The notes: generated from the letters alone by a model not told the origin. A DNA stretch of 64,000 nt from JBLXBZ01 sp048265185 (GCA_048265185.1 JBLXBZ010000003.1:310001-374000), one strand, 5' to 3'; shown: positions 1-8,922, numbered from the stretch's first letter. Translations and numbers: made by a program.

Positions 1-1843
1 CAGATTGGCTATTTCAATCTCTACCACGCGGTTGATTCTTATTCAGGGAGATGCGGGTAGTGTGATCAGAACGTTCGGCGAGATTGTTATCGGAGGCAAT
101 CTTGTCGTTGGTCTGGTGATCTTTCTCATCATTACGGTTGTTCAGTTTTTGGTGATCACCAAAGGCGCGGATAGGGTTGCGGAAGTGAGCGCCAGATTCA
201 CCCTGGATGGTCTTCCGGGAAAGCAGATGAGCGTCGACGCTGAATTGCGTGCGGGCATGATTGACCAAATCGACGCCGGCGTGCGCCGTAAGGCGCTTGA
301 GCAAGAGACGAAATTATTCGGTGCGATGGACGGCGCTATGAAGTTCGTCAAAGGCGATGCTGTAGCGGGACTGGTCATTGCGGCGATAAACTTGATTGGC
401 GGCATTATTATTGGCATGGGACAGCGAGGCATGTCCTTCGCCGATGCGATCAATGTCTATTCTCTTATGACCGTCGGCGATGGCCTTGTTTCGCAAATCC
501 CGGCGCTGATGATTGCGATCGCTTCTGGCACGATCGTCACTCGGGTGACGAGCGATGTGGAGCGGGATCTTGGTTCGGACATTACGCGTCAATTATCGGG
601 AAATGATCGGACGCTGGTGATCGGCGGCGTAATCATTGTTTTCTTCGGCTTCGTGCCTGGATTTCCGTTTCTGATCTTCGGGTTTATCGGCGGGGCGATG
701 GTCGCTGGCGTCATGTTGCGTCGCTGGCGTGCGCGTGTCAGCGAAGGCGCTAGCGCTATGGACTGGGCGGCTTTTCTCGATCGTCACAATGCGCTTTGCA
801 ATGAAATTGAACGGCGTACTAATGCTCCTCCGTCGTTAACGTTAATTCTGCCTCGAGACATAATTTACTGCGACTTTGAGTATTTCGGTAATGAATTTGA
901 AAAATTGAAAGAAGAAGTTCTTGCTTGTTATGGGCTGCCGCAAGGATATTGGCGTTATGAAATGACAGATCGAAATGACGATAAGTTTCAAGTCGTCATT
1001 CATAATCAATTTGTTGCAGAAGAAATATTTCGAAGTGAGCAACTCTTTGTTCGTGCTCATATGTCTTACTTGGTCGCCGTGGGGGTGGATTGCATCACCG
1101 CTTATCCCGATCAGGATGGAGCCTTTGTTCACGAGCGTTATCGAGATCGCTTGGAAGAATTAGGATTTAATTTCGAAGATTCAATATCTATTATGTTGCG
1201 TTTCGTCAGGAGTTCTATTGTTGATAATCTAGGGTTGTTCGTGGGAGTTAAGGAGGCGTCATCTCTTATTGCTAATGTTGAGAAGTATAACCCTACTTTA
1301 ATATCGGATTTGAATAACAATATTTCTTTAAGCCAAATTTCAGTAATATTAAAAAGGGTGATTGAAGAAAATGTTCCTTTGAGTTCTGTTGTTCAGATAT
1401 TTGAAACAATTCTTGAATGGGCGCCAAAGGAGCCAAATCCATTAGTGGTGGTGGAGAAGATCCGCACCGCCATCGGGCCTTCGATAATTCGCCATATAAC
1501 GGATGATGGTTTTCTGCCCGTGGCCATAGTCGCCCCAAGCCTTGAGAATAAGATGCGGGATTCTTTACGTTCGACGCAACATGAATCCTTTCTCATTTTG
1601 AACCCTGACCTGGCCGAGGCGATCCTCGCCAATGTGGCCGATGTATTTAACGCCTCCGAAAACGTTCATGCGAAGCCTGTTTTGATCACTCACGCCGATG
1701 TTCGTCGATACGTCCATAGGTTCCTGAGTGAGCGCGGTCTGAAGGTGCCAGTGGTTTCCTACCAAGAGGTGCCGCCGAATATTATCATCTATCCGGTGGC
1801 TTTTATTCATGTGGACTTTGAAGAAGAAGAAGCGGCTGCATGA
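1..1843 (+). CDS. sctV: Type III secretion export gate protein SctV (FHIPEP family), 5' truncated
   Basis: Inner-membrane export gate of a type III secretion apparatus; its cytoplasmic domain forms the nonameric ring that receives substrates and chaperones. About 612 residues are visible, against roughly 690-700 for the family, so some 80 N-terminal residues lie before the window. The visible part has hydrophobic helices (about residues 25-45, 115-135, 160-180, 203-235), the conserved GAMDGAMKFVKGD block near 105, and a long soluble C-terminal domain. FlhA, the flagellar paralogue, is the alternative. The following TPR lipoprotein and two secretin genes argue for the non-flagellar member, because flagella have no secretin. 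The stop overlaps the next start by four bases. A stretch around 1160-1400 is clearly richer in A+T than its surroundings although it encodes conserved domain sequence. Confidence 0.9.
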   Translation, partial: RLAISISTTRLILIQGDAGSVIRTFGEIVIGGNLVVGLVIFLIITVVQFLVITKGADRVAEVSARFTLDGLPGKQMSVDAELRAGMIDQIDAGVRRKALEQETKLFGAMDGAMKFVKGDAVAGLVIAAINLIGGIIIGMGQRGMSFADAINVYSLMTVGDGLVSQIPALMIAIASGTIVTRVTSDVERDLGSDITRQLSGNDRTLVIGGVIIVFFGFVPGFPFLIFGFIGGAMVAGVMLRRWRARVSEGASAMDWAAFLDRHNALCNEIERRTNAPPSLTLILPRDIIYCDFEYFGNEFEKLKEEVLACYGLPQGYWRYEMTDRNDDKFQVVIHNQFVAEEIFRSEQLFVRAHMSYLVAVGVDCITAYPDQDGAFVHERYRDRLEELGFNFEDSISIMLRFVRSSIVDNLGLFVGVKEASSLIANVEKYNPTLISDLNNNISLSQISVILKRVIEENVPLSSVVQIFETILEWAPKEPNPLVVVEKIRTAIGPSIIRHITDDGFLPVAIVAPSLENKMRDSLRSTQHESFLILNPDLAEAILANVADVFNASENVHAKPVLITHADVRRYVHRFLSERGLKVPVVSYQEVPPNIIIYPVAFIHVDFEEEEAAA

Positions 1844-2598
1844 TGGCGGTGTTCACGACATATGAGGTCATTCGTCAAGTCGCAATGCTTGCGTTATTCG
1901 CAGGTTTGGCGGTGTTGGGGGCTTGCGCGAGCGTCGAGCGGGTGAACTCTATTAGCATGCAATCGGAAATGGCTCAGCAATTTCTGGCTAGCGGTAATCC
2001 GGCGGCGGCTGAGCGAATTCTTTTAAATATTGTTTCTGACAATCCTGAGGGCGTGCGTTCAATGATTGCCCTGGGGAATATTTATCTGGACCGGGGCGTG
2101 TATGATAAAGCGCTTGTTTGGTTTACTAAAGCCAATCGTCAGGTGGAATCCGGCGAAGCGACGAGCGGAATAGCGCGCGTGCATCTTCGTCGCAATCGCC
2201 CGGATAAGGCGAAGCCCTTGCTGGTCAAGGCATTGGAGCTGGAGCCGGGCAACGAAAAAATTCGTAACATTTACGCCGTTTGCCTCGACCTGTTCGGTCA
2301 TCACGCCCTTGCCCAACGACAATATGAACTTGTTCTGGAGCAGAATCCGGGAAATCGCGAGGCTGCGTCGAATCTAGCTCTGTCACTGGCGTTCTCGGGG
2401 CAGTTTTCAAAATCAATCACCGTGATGCGCGAGCTTGCGCGCTTGGACGGTCAGGATGTGGCCACCCGACATAATCTTGCGTTACTTTTAGCTATGAGCG
2501 GCGATAGACGCGAGGCGTCAAGAGTTTGGAGTTTGGATTTAAATAAAAGTGAGGTTATTAATAATATTAAATTTATAAGTAAGTGGGGGCGAGGTTGA
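1840..2598 (+). CDS. TPR lipoprotein of the type III secretion locus (TadD-like)
   Basis: A 252-residue probable lipoprotein. A hydrophobic signal segment ends in a lipobox (LGAC) with the acylated cysteine at about residue 29, followed by several tetratricopeptide-type helical repeats from about 45 to 220. TadD and PilF are TPR lipoproteins that assist secretin assembly in Tad and type IV pili; a pilotin-like role for the downstream secretin is inferred from that and from position. It overlaps sctV by four bases (ATGA) and the secretin reading frame overlaps its 3' end, so the three genes look translationally coupled. From memory, the rhizobial type III locus also has a TPR gene next to rhcV and rhcC2. 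The last 25 codons are A+T-rich. Confidence 0.75.
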   Translation: MMAVFTTYEVIRQVAMLALFAGLAVLGACASVERVNSISMQSEMAQQFLASGNPAAAERILLNIVSDNPEGVRSMIALGNIYLDRGVYDKALVWFTKANRQVESGEATSGIARVHLRRNRPDKAKPLLVKALELEPGNEKIRNIYAVCLDLFGHHALAQRQYELVLEQNPGNREAASNLALSLAFSGQFSKSITVMRELARLDGQDVATRHNLALLLAMSGDRREASRVWSLDLNKSEVINNIKFISKWGRG

Positions 2599-3929
2599 TT
2601 GTATTGCGACATGTTTTAATAAATAGATTTCTAATATGCCTTTCTTTTGTTTTTTTTATTTATTTTGCTTTTCCATCTTTGGCTGAAGATTTCTTGTTAG
2701 ACGTTGGTAAGGGGCGAGTTGTTATCGTTCCTGAAAATACGGCGGCGGTGTTTGTTGCTGACAAGGAAGTAGCTGATATTCAAACGCCAAAACCTGGTCA
2801 ATTTTTTCTTTATGGCCGTAAGGTTGGAAGCACCAGTTTGACGGCCACCGGACCGGGTGGTGAAATAATCATGCAGAAAACAGTTGTTGTTCAGCATGAT
2901 CTAACGTCGGCAAGGCGTGCGCTGACGGAGAGGTTTCCTCGGCAGAAAATCGAAGTTCTTTCCTCGGAAGGCAGTTTGCTCATACGCGGGAAGGTCGCTG
3001 ATCCGCGTCTTTCGCAGGATATTGAAAAAACGATGCGACCATTCGCGGGCGGCGGCGACGTGATCAATCGGTTGGAGGTGCAAACTTCTGGCCGCGTTAG
3101 ATTATATGTCAGGCTTTTCGAAATTGATCGTAACATTGACGACGATGTTGGGGTTGATTGGCGTGCGCTTTTCGGTGTGGGGCCGGTGCGCGTCGGCGTC
3201 GCCAATGAAAATGGTTTTACTGTTGGCGGTCAGTTTGACTCCAGCCGAAAGGAGGCGCTGGTGGTGGATCTCAACGCTACGGTTGACCTTCTCGCTTCGC
3301 GCGGTTTGATCACTATCGTAAGCGAACCCAATCTGACGACGGTGGACGGAGTGGAGGCGGAGTTCAAGGTTGGCGGCGAGTTTCCCGTTCCTAAGTCGAC
3401 GGTCAGCGCGGGCGGGGCCGTGTCTGACGGCGTTGATTTCAGGTTCTATGGCGTGACCTTGGCGTTCACGCCAAAAATTATAAATCGGGACTCAATTCTG
3501 CTTAGCATCTCGTCTTCGATCAGCAATTTGATGGATAAATCCAGCAGCGTTGACGGCAATAACTTTCCTTTCATGGGGTCGCGTTCGTTCAATACGACGA
3601 TCAATCTCGCCAGTGGCCAGAGTTTCGCAGTTGCTGGCCTCTTCCAAAAAGAGGAGCGGGCCATGTTGAAGCAACTGTCCGTTGGTCGGGGAATTCCTCT
3701 TCTCAGGCGATTGTTCGACAAGGAGACGCCTTCCGCCAATCAAACGGAGTTATTGGTTATCGCAACGCCCTATTTGATGGATTCGGACGTGAAAACGCGG
3801 ATTTTGACGCAAATCGGACCACGCACAAATATTGAGTACCTGATATTGGGCGGTCGAGGCGGCCGCGTTTTACCAGCTCCGGCAAGAAAAGACCGTCGCT
3901 TGGTTGGCCAGGCGGGATTCCGGTACTGA
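2583..3929 (+). CDS. sctC: Secretin, CpaC/RcpA-like, C-terminal pore-forming partner of a split T3SS secretin
   Basis: Outer-membrane secretin that would form the exit pore of the injectisome. A hydrophobic signal peptide ends near SLA (about residue 34). It is followed by an N-terminal pilus-assembly type domain, a BON-like segment (about 105-165), and the secretin core from about 170 to 400 with the typical VSEPNLTTVDG region, FPFMGSRSF and a C-terminal TELLVIATPYLM block. The overall plan is that of Tad-pilus CpaC/RcpA secretins rather than of enterobacterial InvG/YscC. The frame opens with GTG at 2583, but TTG at 2604 has GAGG nine bases upstream and may be the true start. It follows the TPR lipoprotein and precedes a separate N-domain protein, as rhizobial rhcC2 pairs with rhcC1. 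A Tad pilus secretin is the alternative, but no other tad gene is visible. Confidence 0.8.
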   Translation: MGARLIVLRHVLINRFLICLSFVFFIYFAFPSLAEDFLLDVGKGRVVIVPENTAAVFVADKEVADIQTPKPGQFFLYGRKVGSTSLTATGPGGEIIMQKTVVVQHDLTSARRALTERFPRQKIEVLSSEGSLLIRGKVADPRLSQDIEKTMRPFAGGGDVINRLEVQTSGRVRLYVRLFEIDRNIDDDVGVDWRALFGVGPVRVGVANENGFTVGGQFDSSRKEALVVDLNATVDLLASRGLITIVSEPNLTTVDGVEAEFKVGGEFPVPKSTVSAGGAVSDGVDFRFYGVTLAFTPKIINRDSILLSISSSISNLMDKSSSVDGNNFPFMGSRSFNTTINLASGQSFAVAGLFQKEERAMLKQLSVGRGIPLLRRLFDKETPSANQTELLVIATPYLMDSDVKTRILTQIGPRTNIEYLILGGRGGRVLPAPARKDRRLVGQAGFRY

Positions 3930-3951
3930 ATGGCGAATGAGGCTTCAAGAA

Positions 3952-4614
3952 ATGAGAATTATACTGGCGTTCTCGCTGTTGGTCGTCATCTTAACCGGTT
4001 CTCCAGATGGCGCGTTTGCGCAAACCTTTCCGAAGGCGCGTGAGACTTATTCTTATATTGGTCGGGAGCGTAATCTCAGGGACGTTCTGCAAATCTTTGC
4101 ACGCAATACGAATGTCGGGATATCCGTTGATCCAAACGTGAGGGGCGAAGTTGTGTCGCTGCCGCAGGATCTGGGGCGCGCGGAGTTTTTGGACTATCTT
4201 GCCTTGCGTTATGATTTCGTTTGGTACTTTGATGGCGCTATGCTGCATGTTCTGACGCGGCGTAATTTGGTGTCGGAGACGATTACATTGACCAACAGAA
4301 CGGGCGCCGAGGTTGTGCGCGATTTGAAGTCGATCGGTTTTTGGCAGCGGAAATTTTCATTCTCAGCCGGTCGTGCGGTTAAGGCGATTTTTATTACGGG
4401 TCCTGAAGTCTACGTTGAGAAAATCAAGGTTGCCGTTAAGGCGTTGGATGAAGTGGAAGCCGTTGATTTGAAACTTATGCGAGGTGACCGAAGTTTGTCG
4501 GGTGCAAGCATCCTGTCAGAACAAAACTCCGGTGCGAATGCGCCGCAGGCCGCCGCAGCGTTTGACCCATCGCGGCCTTTGTCGCCGCTTCTCACCGAGC
4601 CGATGCTTCAATAA
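3952..4614 (+). CDS. Secretin N-domain protein, RhcC1-like half of a split T3SS secretin
   Basis: A 220-residue exported protein with a signal peptide ending at about AFA-QTF. It contains an N0-like fold region (a YIGRERNLRDVLQIFARNT stretch with SVDPNVRGEV) and an N1-like region with a YVEKIKVAVKALDE helix, but no secretin pore domain. Secretin N0/N1 domains form the periplasmic ring of injectisomes; here they are on a separate polypeptide, as in the RhcC1/RhcC2 arrangement of rhizobia. The frame is open from 3904, overlapping the secretin end, but ATG 3952 has GAGG at 3939-3942 at good spacing and gives a clean signal peptide. The C-terminal 40 residues are low-complexity and proline/alanine-rich. 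The gene ends inside an 18-base tandem duplication. Confidence 0.7.
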   Translation: MRIILAFSLLVVILTGSPDGAFAQTFPKARETYSYIGRERNLRDVLQIFARNTNVGISVDPNVRGEVVSLPQDLGRAEFLDYLALRYDFVWYFDGAMLHVLTRRNLVSETITLTNRTGAEVVRDLKSIGFWQRKFSFSAGRAVKAIFITGPEVYVEKIKVAVKALDEVEAVDLKLMRGDRSLSGASILSEQNSGANAPQAAAAFDPSRPLSPLLTEPMLQ

Positions 4615-4638
4615 TCCCCAATGCTTCAATAATTCAAA
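4603..4638 (+). repeat. 18-bp tandem duplication at a gene end
   Basis: The 13-mer ATGCTTCAATAAT occurs at 4603 and again at 4621, as two adjacent 18-base units that diverge over their last bases. The first copy encodes the last codons and stop of the secretin N-domain gene. The second lies just downstream. Confidence 0.7.
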
Positions 4639-4719
4639 GTCTGAAAGGGTACGTTAACCTTAACGGATCATGATTGCGCCAGTTTCGGGTTGTCCGGAAT
4701 TTTTGTCACTGGCGGAATC

Positions 4720-6135
4720 ATGTTCAGGTTGTCTTTTGTTCCGGCGATGCTTTTTTTGTGCAGTTTGACCGCGCCTGTGGTCAGCTTTGCGCAAGAGGCG
4801 CAATTGCGCGGGTTTATTGAAGATGACGCGGATGCGTCCCCTCCAGCGTCGGTTGACGGACTTGCGCGCCTGGATGCGGAGTTTACTCCTTTAGGCGCTC
4901 TTGGGCGGCGCCAACCTGCGCCTCCTTTCGCGGCGCGGGTGGCGGCGCAGACGCGCGTCGTGCGCGTGAGAGGCGGCGCGGACGCGGGCATCGGCGATAT
5001 TTTCAATGGCGACACGTCGCGCGATCAGGCGCGCGGGATCACCGTGGGCGCGTTTCTTCTTTACCCTGAAATTTATATTGGCGGCGGTTGGACGGATAAC
5101 GTGGCCAGCGCCGCAGGCGGGGATTCCGGCTGGCTTTACCGTGTCGCTCCTTCTTTGAGAGGGCAGTCAGATTGGTCGCGTCATAGTCTCGATTTCAATC
5201 TGCGCGGCAGTTATATCGGCTATCCTTCCACCAGCGACGACAATGAGCCTTTTTTGGAGGCCAACACCCGCTTGCTTCTGGACGTGGCCAATGAAACGCA
5301 AATTGAGCTTGGCGCGCGTTATAATCTATCGCTTGAGGATGAGAACAGCGTCGAAGGGGCTGGAGGCGATGAAGAAGTGCATGAGCTTGGCGCGACGCTA
5401 GGTTTCCGGCGCAGCATTGGAATCATCGGCGTCAGCGCCGCTCTGGATGTTGATCATGAAGCTTATAGTGGGGGGAGCTCTTCCTCCCTTTCCGCCGAGC
5501 GGGACAATACGGTTCTTTCGGCGAGTTTGCGTCTGGACGGAAATACGGGTTCGCTGCTCGCTCCCTTTGTTGAGGGGACGATTTTGCGCCGGGCATATAA
5601 TCAAGAGTGTCAGGATCTTACGCAATGTGAGAATCGCAACGCCACCGGCTATGCGTTCATGGGGGGATTTCGCGTGGATAACGGCGGGAAGCTCGCCGGG
5701 GAGCTCGGGGTTGGGTGGCGCACGGAAATGTTGGACGACAGTCGACTTGAAGACTTGTCCGGCTTGACCGTTGACGGTTCTCTCATCTGGTCGCCCACAC
5801 GCTTGACCACGTTAACCGCTTCCGCCACGACCCGTTTTGAAAGCACGACGATTTCCGACGCTTCCGGATCGGTTATCTATTCAGGCGACATTCGCGCGGC
5901 GCATGCGTTTTCGGAGGCTTTGGTGGCCGACGCGGGCGTTGGTTATTCGCTGCGTGAATATGACGGCGTCGATCTTGATGAGCGGCAATTGCGCGCCAGC
6001 GCTGGGTTGACTTGGGCCTTCTCTAATAATGTCGCCTTGCAAACGCGCTACACCTTTACGGATTTCAATAGCACGGCTGCTGGCCGGGACTACCAGAGCA
6101 ATATGATCGAGGCTGGTTTGCGGTTCAGACATTGA
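4720..6135 (+). CDS. Outer-membrane beta-barrel protein (BBP2-like, porin-type)
   Basis: A 471-residue predicted outer-membrane protein. The N-terminus is a signal peptide ending near SFA-QEA, followed by a low-complexity periplasmic linker rich in Ala, Arg and Pro to about residue 105. The remainder is a succession of amphipathic strands with alternating hydrophobic residues and aromatic girdles, ending in F-R-H; a terminal aromatic region is common in barrel proteins. The composition resembles the beta-barrel porin 2 (BBP2/OMP_b-brl_2) group seen in alphaproteobacteria, often near polysaccharide or surface loci. No function can be assigned. The frame is open from TTG 4690, but ATG 4720 begins the signal peptide. 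It lies about 105 bases after the secretion genes on the same strand; any link to them is unproven. Confidence 0.7.
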   Translation: MFRLSFVPAMLFLCSLTAPVVSFAQEAQLRGFIEDDADASPPASVDGLARLDAEFTPLGALGRRQPAPPFAARVAAQTRVVRVRGGADAGIGDIFNGDTSRDQARGITVGAFLLYPEIYIGGGWTDNVASAAGGDSGWLYRVAPSLRGQSDWSRHSLDFNLRGSYIGYPSTSDDNEPFLEANTRLLLDVANETQIELGARYNLSLEDENSVEGAGGDEEVHELGATLGFRRSIGIIGVSAALDVDHEAYSGGSSSSLSAERDNTVLSASLRLDGNTGSLLAPFVEGTILRRAYNQECQDLTQCENRNATGYAFMGGFRVDNGGKLAGELGVGWRTEMLDDSRLEDLSGLTVDGSLIWSPTRLTTLTASATTRFESTTISDASGSVIYSGDIRAAHAFSEALVADAGVGYSLREYDGVDLDERQLRASAGLTWAFSNNVALQTRYTFTDFNSTAAGRDYQSNMIEAGLRFRH

Positions 6136-6242
6136 AGCGCTGAAGCGCGTCTGGCCAAACAGGTTGGAGAGCGCCGGATTATCAATGAGCACGAGGGCGC
6201 CGCCCTTGACGTTGTCAAATTTTAGGATTGCAGGAGTTCAGA

Positions 6243-7511
6243 ATGCAGATTGCCCAAAATGACCCGTTATATTGGGTGAGAAGCGCGGCGCCTCGTGGTG
6301 TTCGCGAAGTTGTTCGAGCCCTCGTCCTGACGCTGTTTTTTATGGCGGCGGCGGCGACCATGATTGATACGGCGAAAGCTGACGCCAATTTTAACGCCTG
6401 GGTGAAAAATTTCTGGCCCACCGCCCGTTCCGCCGGCGTGTCACGGGCGACGTATGACGCGGCCTTTCGCGGTGTGACGCCAGATCCGGACACGATCCGG
6501 CTGATGAACAAACAGTCCGAGTTCGTCAAACCGATCTGGGAGTATCTGGCGACGGCGGTTTCAAAGGACAGGATCTCCACAGGGCGGGAGATGCTTCGCA
6601 AATATGCGCGCGAACTTGCTCAAATAGAGAGTCGGTATGAAGTCGATAAAGAAATCGTATTGGCTATCTGGGGCATGGAGACCAATTACGGCGGCTATAT
6701 GGGCAAACATTATGTCGTGCGTGCTCTCGCCACGCTCGCTTATGCCGCGCCCCGGCGCAAGGAATTCTGGCGTGATGAGCTGGTCACGGCCTTGCTGATT
6801 ATCCAGGGTGGTCATGTGAGGCCTGAGCGGATGGAAGGCTCCTGGGCGGGAGCCATGGGGCACACGCAGTTCATGCCTTCGAGTTGGAAACGTTACTCCG
6901 CCGATTATGACAGAGACGGGCGTAATGATATCTGGACGAACGTGCCGGACGCCTTGGCCTCTACTGCGAATTACCTGAAGCGCCATGGTTGGCAGTTCGG
7001 GAAAACATGGGGCTATGAAGTCAGCTTGCCGCGTGGATTTAATTATTCGCTTGCGGATGGCGACACCACCAAGACCCTGGCCGACTGGAGTCGCATTGGC
7101 GTTGGACGCACAGGCGGACGGAACTTTCCGCGGCCGGATGACCGGGCAGTTTTGATTTTGCCTGCCGGAGCTAACGGGCCTGCTTTTTTGATGCTCAAGA
7201 ATTTCTTTGTGATCAAGCGATATAATAACGCCACGTCTTACGCGCTTGCGGTTGGTCATTTGGGCGACCGGATTTTGGGCGGTGGGCCTTTTGTCAAATC
7301 CTGGCCGACGTCGGAGCGGCCGTTGACGCGCGCTCAAACGGTTGACATGCAGAACCGCTTGAACCGTCTAGGATATAATGTCGGTGAAGCTGACGGCAAG
7401 GCGGGCCCCGCGACGCAAAAAGGGATTCGCGCCTATCAAAAATCAGTCGGGCTTATTCCCGATGGTTTCCCGTCGACCGCTTTGTTGGCGCGATTGAAAT
7501 CGGGGCGCTAA
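6243..7511 (+). CDS. Lytic murein transglycosylase, MltB family with peptidoglycan-binding domain
   Basis: Cleaves the MurNAc-GlcNAc bond of peptidoglycan to give 1,6-anhydro ends. After a hydrophobic segment (about residues 27-45) comes an SLT_2/MltB catalytic domain. The catalytic glutamate is in IWGMETNYGG and the substrate-groove motif is MGHTQFMPSSW. A C-terminal peptidoglycan-binding domain (about 360-420) carries LNRLGYNVGEADGKAGPATQ. ATG 6243 has an AGGAG ribosome site just upstream; the frame itself opens at TTG 6228. It has no MltB-type lipobox, so it is probably periplasmic or anchored by its N-terminal helix. The total of 422 residues is normal for the soluble alphaproteobacterial members. 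Regulation is not apparent. Confidence 0.9.
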   Translation: MQIAQNDPLYWVRSAAPRGVREVVRALVLTLFFMAAAATMIDTAKADANFNAWVKNFWPTARSAGVSRATYDAAFRGVTPDPDTIRLMNKQSEFVKPIWEYLATAVSKDRISTGREMLRKYARELAQIESRYEVDKEIVLAIWGMETNYGGYMGKHYVVRALATLAYAAPRRKEFWRDELVTALLIIQGGHVRPERMEGSWAGAMGHTQFMPSSWKRYSADYDRDGRNDIWTNVPDALASTANYLKRHGWQFGKTWGYEVSLPRGFNYSLADGDTTKTLADWSRIGVGRTGGRNFPRPDDRAVLILPAGANGPAFLMLKNFFVIKRYNNATSYALAVGHLGDRILGGGPFVKSWPTSERPLTRAQTVDMQNRLNRLGYNVGEADGKAGPATQKGIRAYQKSVGLIPDGFPSTALLARLKSGR

Positions 7512-7705
7512 AGAGCTTTTGACGCAAATGAACCGGTGTCGTTCGTTGAAGATTGGCTGGAAGCGTGATCAGGTCAAAATAAAATGTTGGGCGATGCGTC
7601 GTCGGTGAATACTTGTGAAATGGAGAAGGGAGAGTACTCGAAATAACTCTCAAACTTTTCTTTGTTTTGTAAGTTAATCGAAAAAATGCGTGCGGCGAGA
7701 AACAT

Positions 7706-7734
7706 TTTTCCTTGCCGCGTATGCTCGCTATAAT
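7706..7734 (+). promoter_or_regulatory. Possible sigma-70-type promoter for the DUF459 gene
   Basis: A perfect TATAAT lies at 7729-7734, 34 bases before the next start codon and at the end of a 256-base gap with no gene. The -35 match is poor (TTTTCC at 17 bases), so this rests mainly on the -10 box. Confidence 0.35.
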
Positions 7735-7767
7735 TCACAATGGGGAACCAATATTCAGGGGTGCTGA

Positions 7768-8922
7768 ATGAAGGTTTTTTCCAAAGGTGTGGTGGGAAGT
7801 CTTTGGCTCCGGCGCGTGGCGGCTATGCTTGTCGCCATGCTCGTTTTCCACGCCGCTCCGGGGAATGCCCAAAATCGCCCCATTCCTCCGCCAAGCGTGC
7901 AAAAGAATTCTGGAGGCGGTGGATTTAATCCGTTGAACTCATTGTTTGGTTTGTTTGGCGACGACGTCAAGGAGCGTCGCCCTGTTAAGGTCGCGAAAAA
8001 ACCTACGCCCGCCAAGCCGAAACTTCCGAAACTTCCGAAACTTCGGGTTTCGCGCGACCCCGCCAAGCCTAAAATAACCGAAGAGCCGAAAGACGCTGAC
8101 GCTCGCGTTATTCTTGTGGTGGGCGACGAAATGGCGGAAGGCCTCGCCGAGGGGTTAGAGGTTGCCTATGCGAAAACGTCATCGGTAAAAATTACGTCGT
8201 TGGTTGAGCGCAAGCAGGGGCTGGTGAAAAGCGACGAATATGACTTTGCCCAAGAGGTTGAACATCGATTGCAGGCGGAGCTCGTTACTCTTGTCGTTGT
8301 CTCTCTTGGAACTCATGACATGGCGAACCCTGCTATGGTGAAAGACGCATTTCGCAGTCCTGAGTGGGAACTTTCTTACAAGAAGCAGTTATCTCGCTTG
8401 GTGAAAGCGGTTCGCAGTCAGAAAAAACCTTTGATTTGGGTGGGGTTGGCGCCGGCGCGAGATCCGGGTGAACGTGCGGACTTTAGTTATGTCAATGATT
8501 TGATGAAAAGCGTGGTTGACGAAAACCATGGCGCGTTCATCGACTTGTGGGAAGTATTTCTGAATGAGGAGGGAGAGTTCGCCGTAAGTGGTCCTGACGT
8601 GGATGGTAAGACCAAGCGTTTGCGAGCCCGCGATGGCCTTGGTTTTACATGGGCGGGATTCCGCAAAATAGCTTTCTTCGTTAAGCAAGAGATTACGCGA
8701 ACTTTGGGCGCGCTAGGCGCTTTTGTTTATGAAGAGGGGAAAGGCGACCCGAATTTCATTGTTTTGACCGGGCGTATGTCTTCTCTTGAAACGGATTTGA
8801 TTGGTGGTGCGGGACAAGGGGCGCAGCCGGCTGAGAATACGTTGAACTATAGAATTATCTTGGAAGGTGAAACGCCGCTGCCGGTGGCGGGAAGGGTGGA
8901 CGACTACCGCCTTCACCCTTGA
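7768..8922 (+). CDS. DUF459/SGNH-hydrolase-fold protein lacking catalytic residues
   Basis: A 384-residue exported protein. The signal peptide ends near GNA-QNR and is followed by a Pro/Lys-rich linker with three tandem LPK units (about 85-95) and an SGNH/GDSL-type domain of the DUF459 kind from about 112 to 320. Members normally have a nucleophilic serine in GDS and a histidine in a DGxHFT motif. Here the first block reads VVGDEMAEG (Ser replaced by Glu) and the last reads DGLGFTWAG (His replaced by Gly). The block that usually reads GxND is GTHD. The fold signature is otherwise clear, so this is probably a non-catalytic member, perhaps binding a cell-envelope glycan or acting as a partner. 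An AGGGG ribosome site precedes ATG 7768. Confidence 0.75.
   Translation: MKVFSKGVVGSLWLRRVAAMLVAMLVFHAAPGNAQNRPIPPPSVQKNSGGGGFNPLNSLFGLFGDDVKERRPVKVAKKPTPAKPKLPKLPKLRVSRDPAKPKITEEPKDADARVILVVGDEMAEGLAEGLEVAYAKTSSVKITSLVERKQGLVKSDEYDFAQEVEHRLQAELVTLVVVSLGTHDMANPAMVKDAFRSPEWELSYKKQLSRLVKAVRSQKKPLIWVGLAPARDPGERADFSYVNDLMKSVVDENHGAFIDLWEVFLNEEGEFAVSGPDVDGKTKRLRARDGLGFTWAGFRKIAFFVKQEITRTLGALGAFVYEEGKGDPNFIVLTGRMSSLETDLIGGAGQGAQPAENTLNYRIILEGETPLPVAGRVDDYRLHP

Noticed and set aside
1..1843. Flagellar FlhA instead of SctV
   Set aside because: A secretin, a secretin N-domain protein and a TPR lipoprotein follow directly, and flagella have no secretin; the missing N-terminus leaves a small doubt.
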